64,000 nucleotides of DNA. Origin: Pelagivirga sediminicola. Lineage in GTDB: Bacteria > Pseudomonadota > Alphaproteobacteria > Rhodobacterales > Rhodobacteraceae. The stretch covers positions 62,001-126,000 of the forward strand of contig NZ_QCYH01000006.1 in the NCBI RefSeq assembly GCF_003072125.1, read 5' to 3'. The position numbers and the translations under genes are program-made. Below the pieces are notes generated by a model, which did no database searches, had not been told where the DNA came from, and saw nothing but the letters and a program-made list of their open reading frames with translations. Below, piece after piece: positions 43,486 to 52,605 of this stretch; the first letter of the stretch is position 1; every line of letters starts with the position of its first letter.

Positions 43486-45000
43486 GTGGCAGAAAAAAAG
43501 GGACCTTCAGGACGCAAAGGCACAGCCGCCAAGGGCAAGGACGCCTCGGCCGGGGCTGATGCCGAAGCCAAGCCCGAAGGCGCAAACCCGTCCGGCACTG
43601 CGGCCAAAGGAGCGCCGAAACCCGGCAAGGCTGCTGCGGGAAAAAGTGCCGCTGCGAAGACAAGCACCGCCGCTAGCGCTCCAAAGAGGGCAGCAGCGAA
43701 GAGCGGTACTGCCACGAGCGACAGCAGCGTTAAGAGTGACGCTGCGACCAGCGACAGTGCCAAGAGCGACACAGCAAAGACCAGCGCGGCCAAACCCAGT
43801 GACGCCGCGACGGGCGCCACTGCAACTGGCGCAAAACCCACAAGTGACGCGAAGCCGGGGATCGGATCCGATGCATCGTCGGGCGCGGGCAGCATCTCCC
43901 AGACCGCGGATGGAACCTCTGCCAGCTCGATCCCGGCCTCCGGTCCCCGCAGCACGGGGCCGGCGGCGGCGAGCGCGGCATCCGGCGCCGCGCGTGAGAC
44001 CAAGCCTGCGGCGGCAACGGCATCCACCAGCACGGCGCGCAGCGCGGCCAGCGCCACACCGGCGCAGCCCGCACCGCAGCGCAAGGGCGGCTTCGTGCCG
44101 CTCCTGCTCGGGGGCGTCTGCGCCGCTGCGATCGGCTTTGGCGCGGCGTACTACATGGGCATCATGGCGCCTGATCAAACAGCGCAGAGTGATCTCGATG
44201 CCAGACTGGCCGATCAGGCCGCCCGGATCGACCAGTTGCAGGCCCAGATCGACGGCCTGCCTGCCGCGCCCGACACCAGCGGCTTCGAGGCCGCGCAATC
44301 GGACCTGGACGCCCGGATATCGCAACTGGCCGAGCAGGTTGAAACCGTGTCCGGTCGCCTGGCCGAGGTCGAGGCGCAGCCCTCCGGCACCGATGGCACC
44401 GGCGTGACCACCGGCCAGCTGACCGATCTGCGCCAGACCGTGAACGCACAGGGCGAGCAGATTGCCGCGCTCGTTGCCGAAGCGGAGCGGCGCGATGACG
44501 TGGCCCGCGCCTCGGCCCAGCAGGATCTGCGCCGCGCGGCACTGACGCGCATCCGCACTGCCCTGGACACCGGCACGCCCTTCGACGAAGCGCTGGGCGA
44601 TCTGGAGCGGGCGGGCATGTCCGCCCCCGACGCGCTGCAGGATGTGGCGGCGGCGGGCGTTCCGACGCAGGCCGCGCTTCAGGCCGATTTCGCGCCCGCC
44701 GCGCGGGCCGCGCTGGCCACTGCGCGCAAGAGCGGCGATGAGGATGACGGCGGCTTTTGGTCCTTCATGTCCGGTCAGCTGGGCGCGCGGTCGCTGGAGC
44801 GGCGCGAGGGGCCGGGCACCGACGCCACCCTGTCGCGCGCCGAGGATGACATGCGCCAGGGCAATCTGGAGGCCGCCGTTTCGGAGGTCGAGACATTGCC
44901 GGACCCCGCCCGCGCCGAGCTTTCGGACTGGGCCGCGTCCGTGCGCGCACGGATCGAAGCCCTCGCCGCGTATGATGCGCTGGCCGCTAAATTGAACTGA
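43486..45000 (+). CDS. alphaproteobacterial mitofilin (Mic60)-like inner-membrane protein
   Basis: The protein has 504 residues. The N-terminal ~195 are a low-complexity Lys/Ala/Ser/Thr-rich cytoplasmic stretch. One transmembrane helix follows (about 200-225, GGFVPLLLGGVCAAAIGFGA), then a periplasmic coiled coil (about 230-330) and a C-terminal domain ending EALAAYDALAAKLN. This plan and the position between hemD and a HemY-N protein are those described for bacterial Mic60, which shapes the inner membrane and contacts outer-membrane proteins. The N-terminal part resembles Ala/Lys-rich tails, so its length may vary. Confidence 0.82.
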   Translation: MAEKKGPSGRKGTAAKGKDASAGADAEAKPEGANPSGTAAKGAPKPGKAAAGKSAAAKTSTAASAPKRAAAKSGTATSDSSVKSDAATSDSAKSDTAKTSAAKPSDAATGATATGAKPTSDAKPGIGSDASSGAGSISQTADGTSASSIPASGPRSTGPAAASAASGAARETKPAAATASTSTARSAASATPAQPAPQRKGGFVPLLLGGVCAAAIGFGAAYYMGIMAPDQTAQSDLDARLADQAARIDQLQAQIDGLPAAPDTSGFEAAQSDLDARISQLAEQVETVSGRLAEVEAQPSGTDGTGVTTGQLTDLRQTVNAQGEQIAALVAEAERRDDVARASAQQDLRRAALTRIRTALDTGTPFDEALGDLERAGMSAPDALQDVAAAGVPTQAALQADFAPAARAALATARKSGDEDDGGFWSFMSGQLGARSLERREGPGTDATLSRAEDDMRQGNLEAAVSEVETLPDPARAELSDWAASVRARIEALAAYDALAAKLN

Positions 45001-45022
45001 AACCGAAAGGGCACGCCTCATA

Positions 45023-46516
45023 ATGCTGTGGTCAATCATCAAGATCGTCGTTTTCCTGGCCCTCGTGGTGCTGGTCACCTTCGGCGCGTCCTACCTGCTG
45101 GAGCTGGATGGCGGCGTGCGCATCGTCATGGCCGGGATCGAATTGAACCTGACCCCGCTCAAGGCCGTTCTGGCGCTGGCGCTGATCATCCTGGTCCTGT
45201 GGCTGCTGCTGAAACTGGCGGCATTGCTGATCGCGGTGCTGAAGTTCATCAACGGCGATGAAACCGCGATTTCGCGCTATTTCGACCGCAACAGGCAGGA
45301 AAAGGGCTATCGCGCGCTGTCCGAGGGCATGCTGGCGCTGGCATCCGGCGAAGGCGACGTGGCCATGGCCCGCGCCGCCCGCGCCGAGCGCTATCTGAAA
45401 AAGCCCGCGCTGACCAACCTTGTGACGGCGCAAGCCGCCGAGATGTCGGGCGACCGTGCCAAGGCCGAAGAGGTGTACAAGCGCCTGCTGAAGGACGACC
45501 GCACCCGGTTTGTGGGTGTGCGCGGCATTTTGCGCCAGAAACTTGCCGACGGGGACACGGATACGGCGCTGAAACTGGCCGAGACGGCCTTTGGCCTGAA
45601 GCCCGCCCATCCGGAGATTCAGGACACGCTGCTGAAGCTTCAGACGGGGCAGGAGGATTGGGCCGGCGCGCGCTCCACCCTCAATGCCAAGCTGAAATTC
45701 GGCAACATCCCCCGCGATGTGCACAAGCGCCGCGATGCCGTGCTGGCGCTGTCGGCCGCGCGCGACATCGCCGTGGAGGGCAAGACCGTCGAGGCGCGCG
45801 AGGCCGCGATCGAGGCGAACAAGCTGTCGCCGCATCTGATCCCCGCTGCGGTCATGGCCGCGCGCAGCTACATCGCGCAGGGCGCACCGCGCTATGCGGC
45901 CCGCGTGATCCGCAAGGCATGGGACCAGCAGCCGCATCCCGATCTGGCCGCGGCCTTTGCCGCCATCGCCCCGGACGAGACGCCGCAGCAGCGCCTGAAA
46001 CGGTTTGGAAAGCTGATCACCGCGCGCCCCGATCACCGCGAATCGCGCTTGGTCGAGGCCGAGCTGAACCTTGCCGCCGAAGATTTCCCCGCCGCCCGCC
46101 GCGCGCTTGGCGATCTGGTGGAAAAGGATCCTGACGCGCGCGTTCTGACCATCATGGCCGCCGTCGAGCGCGGCGAAGGTGCGCCGGACCGCGTGGTCAA
46201 GGGATGGCTTGCCCGCGCGCTGACCGCGCCGCGCGGCCCGCAATGGATCTGCAACAATTGCCAGAACATCCATGGCGAGTGGGCGCCCGCCTGCGATCAT
46301 TGCGGCGCGTTCGACACGCTCGCGTGGAGGACACCCCCGCAGAGCGATGTCACATCGCCCACCGGGGTCGAGATGCTGCCGCTGATCATGGGCGATCTTG
46401 AGGATCACAGCGCCAAGGACGTCGCCAGCGTCGTCGACGCCGAGATCGTCGATACCGAGCCGGAAACGCCCGATGATGCGACCGATGCGACCGATACGAG
46501 CGAGGCCAAGAACTAG
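45023..46516 (+). CDS. HemY-N-domain TPR protein with C-terminal zinc ribbon
   Basis: The protein has 497 residues. Two membrane helices (about 4-27 and 42-68) are followed by an RYFDRNRQEKGYRALSEGML HemY-N block, a TPR-rich region and a Cys4 zinc ribbon starting at Cys410 (CNNCQNIHGEW, then CDHCG). In spite of the name this is not protoporphyrinogen oxidase; the family is a membrane TPR protein linked to heme genes by context. It starts 22 nt after the Mic60-like gene; in relatives the two proteins are reported as neighbours and may work together on membrane shape. Confidence 0.85.
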   Translation: MLWSIIKIVVFLALVVLVTFGASYLLELDGGVRIVMAGIELNLTPLKAVLALALIILVLWLLLKLAALLIAVLKFINGDETAISRYFDRNRQEKGYRALSEGMLALASGEGDVAMARAARAERYLKKPALTNLVTAQAAEMSGDRAKAEEVYKRLLKDDRTRFVGVRGILRQKLADGDTDTALKLAETAFGLKPAHPEIQDTLLKLQTGQEDWAGARSTLNAKLKFGNIPRDVHKRRDAVLALSAARDIAVEGKTVEAREAAIEANKLSPHLIPAAVMAARSYIAQGAPRYAARVIRKAWDQQPHPDLAAAFAAIAPDETPQQRLKRFGKLITARPDHRESRLVEAELNLAAEDFPAARRALGDLVEKDPDARVLTIMAAVERGEGAPDRVVKGWLARALTAPRGPQWICNNCQNIHGEWAPACDHCGAFDTLAWRTPPQSDVTSPTGVEMLPLIMGDLEDHSAKDVASVVDAEIVDTEPETPDDATDATDTSEAKN

Positions 46517-46561
46517 GCGCCGCGCCATGCGCGCGGTTTCGATCGAATTTCAAGGTGATGA

Positions 46562-46637
46562 TGGTGCCCCAAGACGGACTCGAACCGCCGACCTACTATT
46601 TACGAAACAGTTGCTCTACCAGCTGAGCTATTGGGGC
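46562..46637 (-). tRNA. tRNA-Thr, anticodon CGT
   Basis: On the minus strand the full cloverleaf can be read: acceptor GCCCCAA/TTGGGGC, D arm GCTC-AGCTGGTA-GAGC, anticodon stem ACTGT/ATAGT with loop TTCGTAA (anticodon CGT), T arm GGCGG-TTCGAGT-CCGTC and an encoded CCA. It is 76 nt long including CCA and decodes ACG. A possible promoter lies at 46651-46678 (TTGCGC, 16 nt, TTAGAC on the minus strand). Confidence 0.97.
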
Positions 46638-46925
46638 TGTGCGGCTGTTCGTCTAAACGCTAAGCGAAGACCGCGCAAGACAGAATTATCACGCCGATCG
46701 GCCGCCTGAAAGGCCGCAGATGAGGCGGCCCTGCCTCACGCCCAGACCTTCGGCAGCACGCACAGCATCTTGCAAGCGCCTGAATGGTGGTCCGCCCGCC
46801 GATCTTGATCGTGCCCGTGCCGGACGCTGGCCGATATCTGCTTGGCGGACCAAGGGTATGCCGCGCGAATGTGGCACTTCCCCTCGGTGCGCCGCGCGCA
46901 TAGCATGAGCTGAAAGGAGACGCCC
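46638..46925. other. intergenic region between tRNA-Thr and alcohol dehydrogenase
   Basis: There is no recognisable gene. It contains the candidate tRNA promoter and a GGCCGCCT/AGGCGGCC inverted repeat (46700-46707, 46723-46730) that also allows an alternative pairing through an inner GGCCG. Confidence 0.4.
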
Positions 46926-47966
46926 ATGACCGACACGCTTCCGCTGACGATGAAGGCCGCCATCTGCCCCGCGCCAGGCGCGCCCGTGGAAATCCGCGAG
47001 GTGGCGATGCCGACGCCCGGCGCCGGTCAGGTTCTGGTGCAGATGGAGACCTGCGGCGTCTGCCATTCGGACCTGCATCTGCGCGAGGGGCAGGAAAATC
47101 TGCCGGACAGCCTCTATCCGCTCGTCCTTGGCCATGAGGGGATCGGGCGTGTCGTTCAGATCGGGGCGGGCACGAAGAACGCGCCGGAGATCGGCACGCG
47201 GATCGGCCTGCCCTGGATCTTCGAGACCTGCATGCAGTGCAAACCCTGCCGCACCGGGCACGAGGCTTTGTGCGCTGCGGGCAACGCGCGCGGCGTGCAG
47301 AAACACGGCGCCTTCGCGCAATACGCGCTTTGCCCGGCTGATTTCGCGGTCGAGATCCCCGAAGAGATCGATCCGCTCAGGGGGGCGCCGCTGCTTTGTG
47401 CGGGGCTGATGGCATGGTCGGCGCTGCGCAAGACGCGGCTGGAGGCGGGCACGAATGTGCTGATCATCGGCGCGGGCGGTCTGGGACAATATGCGATCCT
47501 GATCGCCAAGGTGCGCGGCGCGCGGGTGATGGTGGTGGACCGCGATCCATCGAAGCTGAAGACCGCGAAACGGCTGGGCGCCGATGTGATCGTGCCCACG
47601 GGCGAGGATGCGGGCGCCGAGATCAGGCAGGCGGGCGGCGCCGACGTAACGCTGAATTTCGCGCCGAGCCCGGCAATCTGGCCCATGATCGAGGCCGCGG
47701 CCAACCCGATGAGCGATATCGTTGCCGTCGCCATGGTGCATGACCCGATGCCGCTGTCGATGATGTGGCTGATCAACGGGGGGCACCGGGTGTTCGGCTC
47801 GTCCGTGGGCAGCCGTCAGGAGCTGGCCGATTTTCTGGCATTTGCCGCCGCGCACCCGCTCAGGGTGGAGGTGCAGGCGATCGCGCTGGAGGATGTGAAT
47901 GCCGCGCTCGATGCGCTGAAGGCCGGCGACGTGGCCGGGCGGCTGTGCATCGATTTCGCGCAATAG
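46926..47966 (+). CDS. zinc-dependent alcohol dehydrogenase
   Basis: The protein has 346 residues, an MDR-superfamily enzyme. Catalytic zinc ligands are in TCGVCHSDLH and the GHEGIGRVV block. The structural zinc cysteines lie in TCMQCKPCRTGHEALC. The NAD fold carries IIGAGGLGQYAILIAK. It is close to propanol-preferring AdhP-type enzymes; the substrate is not determined. AAAGGAG precedes ATG 46926. A cupin gene follows after 15 nt, so the two form a small unit. Confidence 0.9.
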   Translation: MTDTLPLTMKAAICPAPGAPVEIREVAMPTPGAGQVLVQMETCGVCHSDLHLREGQENLPDSLYPLVLGHEGIGRVVQIGAGTKNAPEIGTRIGLPWIFETCMQCKPCRTGHEALCAAGNARGVQKHGAFAQYALCPADFAVEIPEEIDPLRGAPLLCAGLMAWSALRKTRLEAGTNVLIIGAGGLGQYAILIAKVRGARVMVVDRDPSKLKTAKRLGADVIVPTGEDAGAEIRQAGGADVTLNFAPSPAIWPMIEAAANPMSDIVAVAMVHDPMPLSMMWLINGGHRVFGSSVGSRQELADFLAFAAAHPLRVEVQAIALEDVNAALDALKAGDVAGRLCIDFAQ

Positions 47967-47981
47967 ACAAGGAGCACGCAG

Positions 47982-48341
47982 ATGGAGCCGATCAAGACCG
48001 AAAACCGCCGCGTGACCAACATTCACACGGCCGCCTTCACCCCGATCGAGACGAACGGCAAACCCGATGGCGAGGTTCTGCAGCTGAACGATTCGAACCC
48101 GCCGGCGTCGGGCTTCTACATCTACCGCATGGCGCCGGGCACCACGACACAGCCCCATCGCCACAAGGGGGATGAGGAATTCTTGATCATCGAGGGCGAT
48201 CTGACCGACCATGACGGCACGCGATATGGCCCCGGTGATCTGGTCTGGCTGAGGGACGGGACCGAGCATTGCTCGACCACGCGGGATGGCTGCCTGATTG
48301 CGGTCTATGCCCGGATACCCGACGATTTTTCCGATCCATAG
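47982..48341 (+). CDS. single-domain cupin protein
   Basis: The protein has 119 residues. Cupin motif 1 is seen as PGTTTQPHRHKGDEEFLIIEGDL with metal-ligand His, His and Glu; motif 2 as GPGDLVWLRDGTEHCS with a further His. It could bind a metal and act as an enzyme, isomerase or sensor. No function is recognised. It is translationally close to the alcohol dehydrogenase gene. Confidence 0.85.
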   Translation: MEPIKTENRRVTNIHTAAFTPIETNGKPDGEVLQLNDSNPPASGFYIYRMAPGTTTQPHRHKGDEEFLIIEGDLTDHDGTRYGPGDLVWLRDGTEHCSTTRDGCLIAVYARIPDDFSDP

Positions 48342-48449
48342 GCGCCGCACCGCGCCGCCCGCGTTTTCGCGCCTTGCAAATAGGGCTGCGCGCCCATAGG
48401 TTCCGCCAAATTCGCGGGGGCGGCCCCGCCGTCAACAGGAGTATCCCAC

Positions 48450-48752
48450 ATGGAAGGCGGATCCGCGTTCGCGCAGTTCATTCCCCTCATTCTGATCTTT
48501 GCGATCATGTATTTCCTTCTGATCCGTCCGCAGCAGCGCAAGCTGAAGGCGCATCGCGCGATGGTCGAGAATCTGCGCCGCGGCGATCAGGTGATCACCC
48601 AAGGCGGCCTGATCGGCAAGGTCTCCAAGGTCAAGGATGATGACGAGATCGAGGTCGAGCTGGCCGCGAACATCAAGGTGCGCGTCGTCAAATCGACCGT
48701 CGCGCAGGTGATCTCCAAGACCGAACCGGCCAGCGACGCGCCCAAGGCGTGA
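48450..48752 (+). CDS. yajC: preprotein translocase subunit YajC
   Basis: The protein has 100 residues. One membrane helix (FIPLILIFAIMYFLLIRPQQR) is followed by the conserved cytoplasmic part MVENLRRGDQVITQGGLIGK. It associates with SecDF in the holotranslocon. AGGAG precedes ATG 48450, and secDF follows after 51 nt. Confidence 0.96.
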   Translation: MEGGSAFAQFIPLILIFAIMYFLLIRPQQRKLKAHRAMVENLRRGDQVITQGGLIGKVSKVKDDDEIEVELAANIKVRVVKSTVAQVISKTEPASDAPKA

Positions 48753-48803
48753 TCCCGCGCCCCGATAGCCGAAACCGCCAGCACTGCACATAAAGGCGCC
48801 GAC

Positions 48804-51437
48804 ATGCTTCAGATCGATCTGTGGAAACGTATTTGCATCTGGGGTCTTGTCGCCCTTGGCCTCCTTCTGGCGCTGCCGAACGGCTTTTACGGGCGGGTCG
48901 AGACGCATAACGATGCGGCCAAGGCCATCGAGCAGGGCGTCGATCCCGCGCAGGTGCAGGACGCTCTGGACAGCTGGCCCAGCTGGATGCCAAACGGTCT
49001 GGTCAATCTGGGGCTCGACCTGCGCGGCGGCGCGCATCTACTGGCCGAGGTCAAGGTCAGCGACGTCTATCAGTCGCGTATCGAAGGCATGTGGCCCGCG
49101 GTGCGCGATCTGCTGCGCGACCAGCGCGACGAGATCGGCACCATCCGGCTGGAGCCGACCGAGGGCCCCGAACTGGTCGTGCGCCTGAACGAGCGCCCCG
49201 AACAAGCGGCCCGCGCGGCCGAGCTGGTGCGCAGCCTTGCCACCCCCGTGGCCAGCCTGACCGGCGCCGGCGCCAGCGATATCGAGGTCACCACGCGGGA
49301 CGGGCGCATCGTCGTCCGCCTGTCCGAGGCCGAAATGCGCGCCACGGACGAGCGCACGGTCCGCCAGTCGCTGGAGATCATCCGCCGCCGTATCGACGAG
49401 GTCGGCACGCGAGAGCCCACCATCCAGCGCCAGGGCACCGACCGCATCCTGATCCAGGTGCCCGGCATCGCCAGCACCGCCGAGCTGAAGGAAATGATCG
49501 GCACCACCGCGCAGCTGACCTTTCAGCCGGTCATCGGGCGCGCCAGTTCCGCCGATGAAAGCGCGGGGCCGGGCAACGAGGTGCTGCCGGATCTGAACGA
49601 GAAGGGCGTCTTTTACGTGCTGGAGCGCGCGCCTGTCGTCACCGGCGACGAGCTGGTCGATGCACAGCCCGATTTCGATCAGAACGGGCGGCCCGCCGTG
49701 TCGTTCCGCTTCAACCCGACCGGCGCGCGCGCCTTTGGCGACTATACGGCGGCCAATATCGGCAGCCCCTTCGCCATCGTGCTGGACAATGAGGTCATCA
49801 GCGCCCCCACGATCCAAAGCCACATTCCCGGCGGATCGGGCATCATCACCGGACGTTTTTCGGTCGAGGAGAGCACGAATCTCGCCGTCCTATTGCGCGC
49901 GGGCGCGCTGCCTGCGGGGCTTGAATTCCTCGAAGAGCGCACGATCGGCCCCGAGCTGGGCGCCGACAGCATCGAGGCGGGCAAGATCGCCAGCATCGTG
50001 GCGTTCGGCCTTGTGCTGATCTTCATGTTCGCCAGCTATGGGCTGTTCGGCCTTTTTGCCAACATCGCGCTGATCATCAACGTCGGGCTGATGTTCGGCC
50101 TGCTCAGCCTGGTCGGCGCCACACTGACGCTGCCGGGAATCGCGGGCATCGTGCTGACCATCGGCATGGCGGTGGATGCCAACGTGCTGATCTTCGAGCG
50201 GATCCGCGAGGAGATGAAGACGGCCAAGGGTGCCGCCCGCGCCATCGAACTGGGCTATGAAAAGGCGCTGAGCGCCATTGTGGACGCCAACATCACGACG
50301 CTGATCACCGCCATCATCCTTTTCGCGATGGGCAGCGGGCCGGTGCGCGGCTTTGCCATCACGCTGGGCCTCGGCATCCTGACCTCGGTCTTTACCGCGA
50401 TCTTCGTCACCCGCCTGATCACCGTCATGTGGTTCGAGCGCAAGCGCCCCAAGACCGTGCTTCAGGGCCGCTACCTGAAACTGGTCAAGCAGGAAACCAG
50501 CGTCAATTTCTTCCGCCGCTGGAAGCTGTCGCTGGGCGTCTCGGCGGTGCTGATCGTGCTGGCCTGCGTGTCCTTCTTCGCGCAGGGGCTGAACTTCGGC
50601 ATCGATTTCAGGGGCGGCACCACGATCCGCACGCAAAGCGAGCAAAGCGTCGATATCGGCCAGTACCGCGCCGCGATGAGCGATCTGGGGCTGGGCGACA
50701 TCTCGATCACCGAGGTCTTCGATCCCACCTTCGGCCCGGATGAGAACGTGTCGATGATCCGCATCCAGGCCCAGGACGATGCCGAGGCAGTGACCCCCGA
50801 AACCATTGCCGCGGTCGAGGCCGCGTTGCAGTCAGAGGTGCCGGATGTCAGCTTTACCTCCGTCGAAAGCGTCGGGCCGAAAGTGTCGGGCGAGTTGATC
50901 CAGACGGCGGCCATCGCGGTGCTGCTGGCGATCGGGGCGGTGCTGATCTACATCTGGCTGCGCTTCGAATGGCAATTCGCCGTCGGCGCGGTGGTGGCCT
51001 TGGTCCATGACGTGGTCCTGACCATCGGCGTCTTTTCCGAATTGCAGCTTCAGTTCGATCTGGCGACCATCGCGGCGCTTCTGACCATCGTCGGCTATTC
51101 TCTGAACGACACGGTAATCGTGTTCGACCGGGTCCGCGAGAACCTGCGCAAATACAAGACCAAGCCGCTGCGCGAGGTGCTGAACCTGTCGATCAACGAG
51201 ACGCTCAGCCGCACGATCATGACGTCCTTCACGACCATGCTGGCCCTACTGGCGCTCTATTTCCTGGGTGGCGACGTCATCCGCGGGTTTGTCTTTGCCA
51301 TGATGTGGGGCATCGTCGTGGGCACATACAGCTCGATATTCGTCGCCGCGACCTTCCTTTTGTGGCTTGGGGTCAAGCGCGACTGGTCCAAGCCGGACGC
51401 GAATTCCGGAACCCAGTTCGCCAACGTCGATGCCTGA
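48804..51437 (+). CDS. secDF: SecDF fusion protein, preprotein translocase
   Basis: The protein has 877 residues holding both halves in one frame. The SecD part (about 1-550) has LVNLGLDLRGGAHLL and the first six-helix set with GIVLTIGMAVDANVLIFERI. The SecF part begins about residue 560 with SVNFFRRWKL and FGIDFRGGT, and ends with the second six-helix set (YSLNDTVIVFDRVRENL). It uses the proton gradient to pull secreted proteins across. In many bacteria secD and secF are separate genes. I checked that the frame runs unbroken through the join (about 50450-50530). The stop overlaps the next start by 8 nt. Confidence 0.93.
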   Translation: MLQIDLWKRICIWGLVALGLLLALPNGFYGRVETHNDAAKAIEQGVDPAQVQDALDSWPSWMPNGLVNLGLDLRGGAHLLAEVKVSDVYQSRIEGMWPAVRDLLRDQRDEIGTIRLEPTEGPELVVRLNERPEQAARAAELVRSLATPVASLTGAGASDIEVTTRDGRIVVRLSEAEMRATDERTVRQSLEIIRRRIDEVGTREPTIQRQGTDRILIQVPGIASTAELKEMIGTTAQLTFQPVIGRASSADESAGPGNEVLPDLNEKGVFYVLERAPVVTGDELVDAQPDFDQNGRPAVSFRFNPTGARAFGDYTAANIGSPFAIVLDNEVISAPTIQSHIPGGSGIITGRFSVEESTNLAVLLRAGALPAGLEFLEERTIGPELGADSIEAGKIASIVAFGLVLIFMFASYGLFGLFANIALIINVGLMFGLLSLVGATLTLPGIAGIVLTIGMAVDANVLIFERIREEMKTAKGAARAIELGYEKALSAIVDANITTLITAIILFAMGSGPVRGFAITLGLGILTSVFTAIFVTRLITVMWFERKRPKTVLQGRYLKLVKQETSVNFFRRWKLSLGVSAVLIVLACVSFFAQGLNFGIDFRGGTTIRTQSEQSVDIGQYRAAMSDLGLGDISITEVFDPTFGPDENVSMIRIQAQDDAEAVTPETIAAVEAALQSEVPDVSFTSVESVGPKVSGELIQTAAIAVLLAIGAVLIYIWLRFEWQFAVGAVVALVHDVVLTIGVFSELQLQFDLATIAALLTIVGYSLNDTVIVFDRVRENLRKYKTKPLREVLNLSINETLSRTIMTSFTTMLALLALYFLGGDVIRGFVFAMMWGIVVGTYSSIFVAATFLLWLGVKRDWSKPDANSGTQFANVDA

Positions 51438-52182
51438 CGCGGCCCTCGCGGCGCTGGCGCTGCCGGGGTTCTGGTGGTTGGCCCTGACCATCGCGGTGGC
51501 GGGGGTCGTGCGCGGCTTCAGCGGCTTTGGCTCGGCGCTGATCTTCGTGCCGGTGGCGGGCATCTTTCTGCCGCCGGTCCATGTCATCGCGATCATCGCG
51601 CTGGTTGAGGTGGCCAGCATCGCGGCACTGGTGCCGCGCGCATGGGGGCAGGCGGATCGCAGGCAAGTGGGCCTTCTGGTGCTGGCGGCGCTGCCGACCA
51701 TACCGCTGGGCCTGATCGTGATGGATGCGCTGGATGCAACGCTCGTGCGCTGGGTCGTCGCGGGTTTTGCGGGCGGCACGCTGGCCGCGCTGGTGCTGGG
51801 CTGGCGGTTCAGCGCAAGCGTGGGCGTGGGCATCACGCTGGCCATCGGGGCCGCCGCGGGGTTCATGGGGGGCATGACGGGGCTGACCGGGCCGGTCGTA
51901 GTGCTGTTCTATCTTGCCGCACGGCAAAGCGCCCGGACGGTACGTGCCAACACGATCCTGTTCCTCGGCGCGCTGGATCTGGCGATTGTCGTCAATCTGG
52001 GCCTGCGCGGTTTTGACGACTTTTCGATCCTGTGGCTGGGCGCGATCCTTGCAGTGCCCTATTTCATCGCCATGATGGTGGGGCAGGCGCTGTTTCACCC
52101 CGAACACGAGCGGCTTTATCGCCGCGCCGCGCTGGGTGTCATCGCGCTGTCCGTGCTGGTGGGCCTGCCGGTCTGGACCTGA
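51430..52182 (+). CDS. TauE/SafE-family membrane permease
   Basis: The protein has 250 residues and about seven membrane helices. VVRGFSGFGSALIFVPV and GGMTGLTGPVVVLFY are the paired repeats of the TauE/SafE family of sulfite or organic-anion exporters. The substrate is unknown. ATG 51430 overlaps the secDF end by 8 nt, so it is co-translated with a Sec component, probably a chance of gene packing rather than function. Confidence 0.88.
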   Translation: MPDAALAALALPGFWWLALTIAVAGVVRGFSGFGSALIFVPVAGIFLPPVHVIAIIALVEVASIAALVPRAWGQADRRQVGLLVLAALPTIPLGLIVMDALDATLVRWVVAGFAGGTLAALVLGWRFSASVGVGITLAIGAAAGFMGGMTGLTGPVVVLFYLAARQSARTVRANTILFLGALDLAIVVNLGLRGFDDFSILWLGAILAVPYFIAMMVGQALFHPEHERLYRRAALGVIALSVLVGLPVWT

Positions 52183-52203
52183 GCCGAGATAAAGGGAGCG
52201 ATC

Positions 52204-52557
52204 ATGCAACTGACCGAAGTCATCTTCGAGGAGGCCACGCCGATCGATGGCTATGGCCCCGGCTTTTTCCGTGTGGGCGGGAGCGTCCTGAAAGGCGCGG
52301 CGCTCGTGACCGAAACGGGCGCGCGCAGTTGGGGCGGGCTGGACGATGCGCAGCCGCTGCTGGATCTTGTCGGCGATGTGGATGTCGTGTTCATCGGCAC
52401 CGGCGCCGAGATCGCGCATATCCCCGCAGATTTGCGCAGCGCGCTGGAACAGGCAGGCATGGGCGTTGAAACCATGAGCTCGCCCGCCGCCTGCCGCACC
52501 TACAACGTGTTGCTGTCCGAGGGGCGCCGTGTCGCGGCGGCGGTTCTGCCGGTCTGA
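52204..52557 (+). CDS. Mth938-like / NDUFAF3-type protein
   Basis: The protein has 117 residues, one Mth938 domain: PIDGYGPGFFRVGG, DVDVVFIGTGAEIAHIP and SPAACRTYNVLLSEGRRVAAAVLP. The mitochondrial homologue NDUFAF3 assists complex I assembly, and in alphaproteobacteria the gene commonly lies by secDF. The bacterial role is unproven. It has its own good Shine-Dalgarno (AAGGGAG). Confidence 0.88.
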   Translation: MQLTEVIFEEATPIDGYGPGFFRVGGSVLKGAALVTETGARSWGGLDDAQPLLDLVGDVDVVFIGTGAEIAHIPADLRSALEQAGMGVETMSSPAACRTYNVLLSEGRRVAAAVLPV

Positions 52558-52605
52558 CGCGCGCGCTGCCTTCCCCTTGTTTGCGCTTTGCGCTAAGCGT
52601 TTGCC

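Noticed and set aside
46398-46709. Open frame crossing the tRNA-Thr gene
   Set aside because: The cloverleaf is complete on the minus strand; the frame is accidental and partly within the HemY-N gene.
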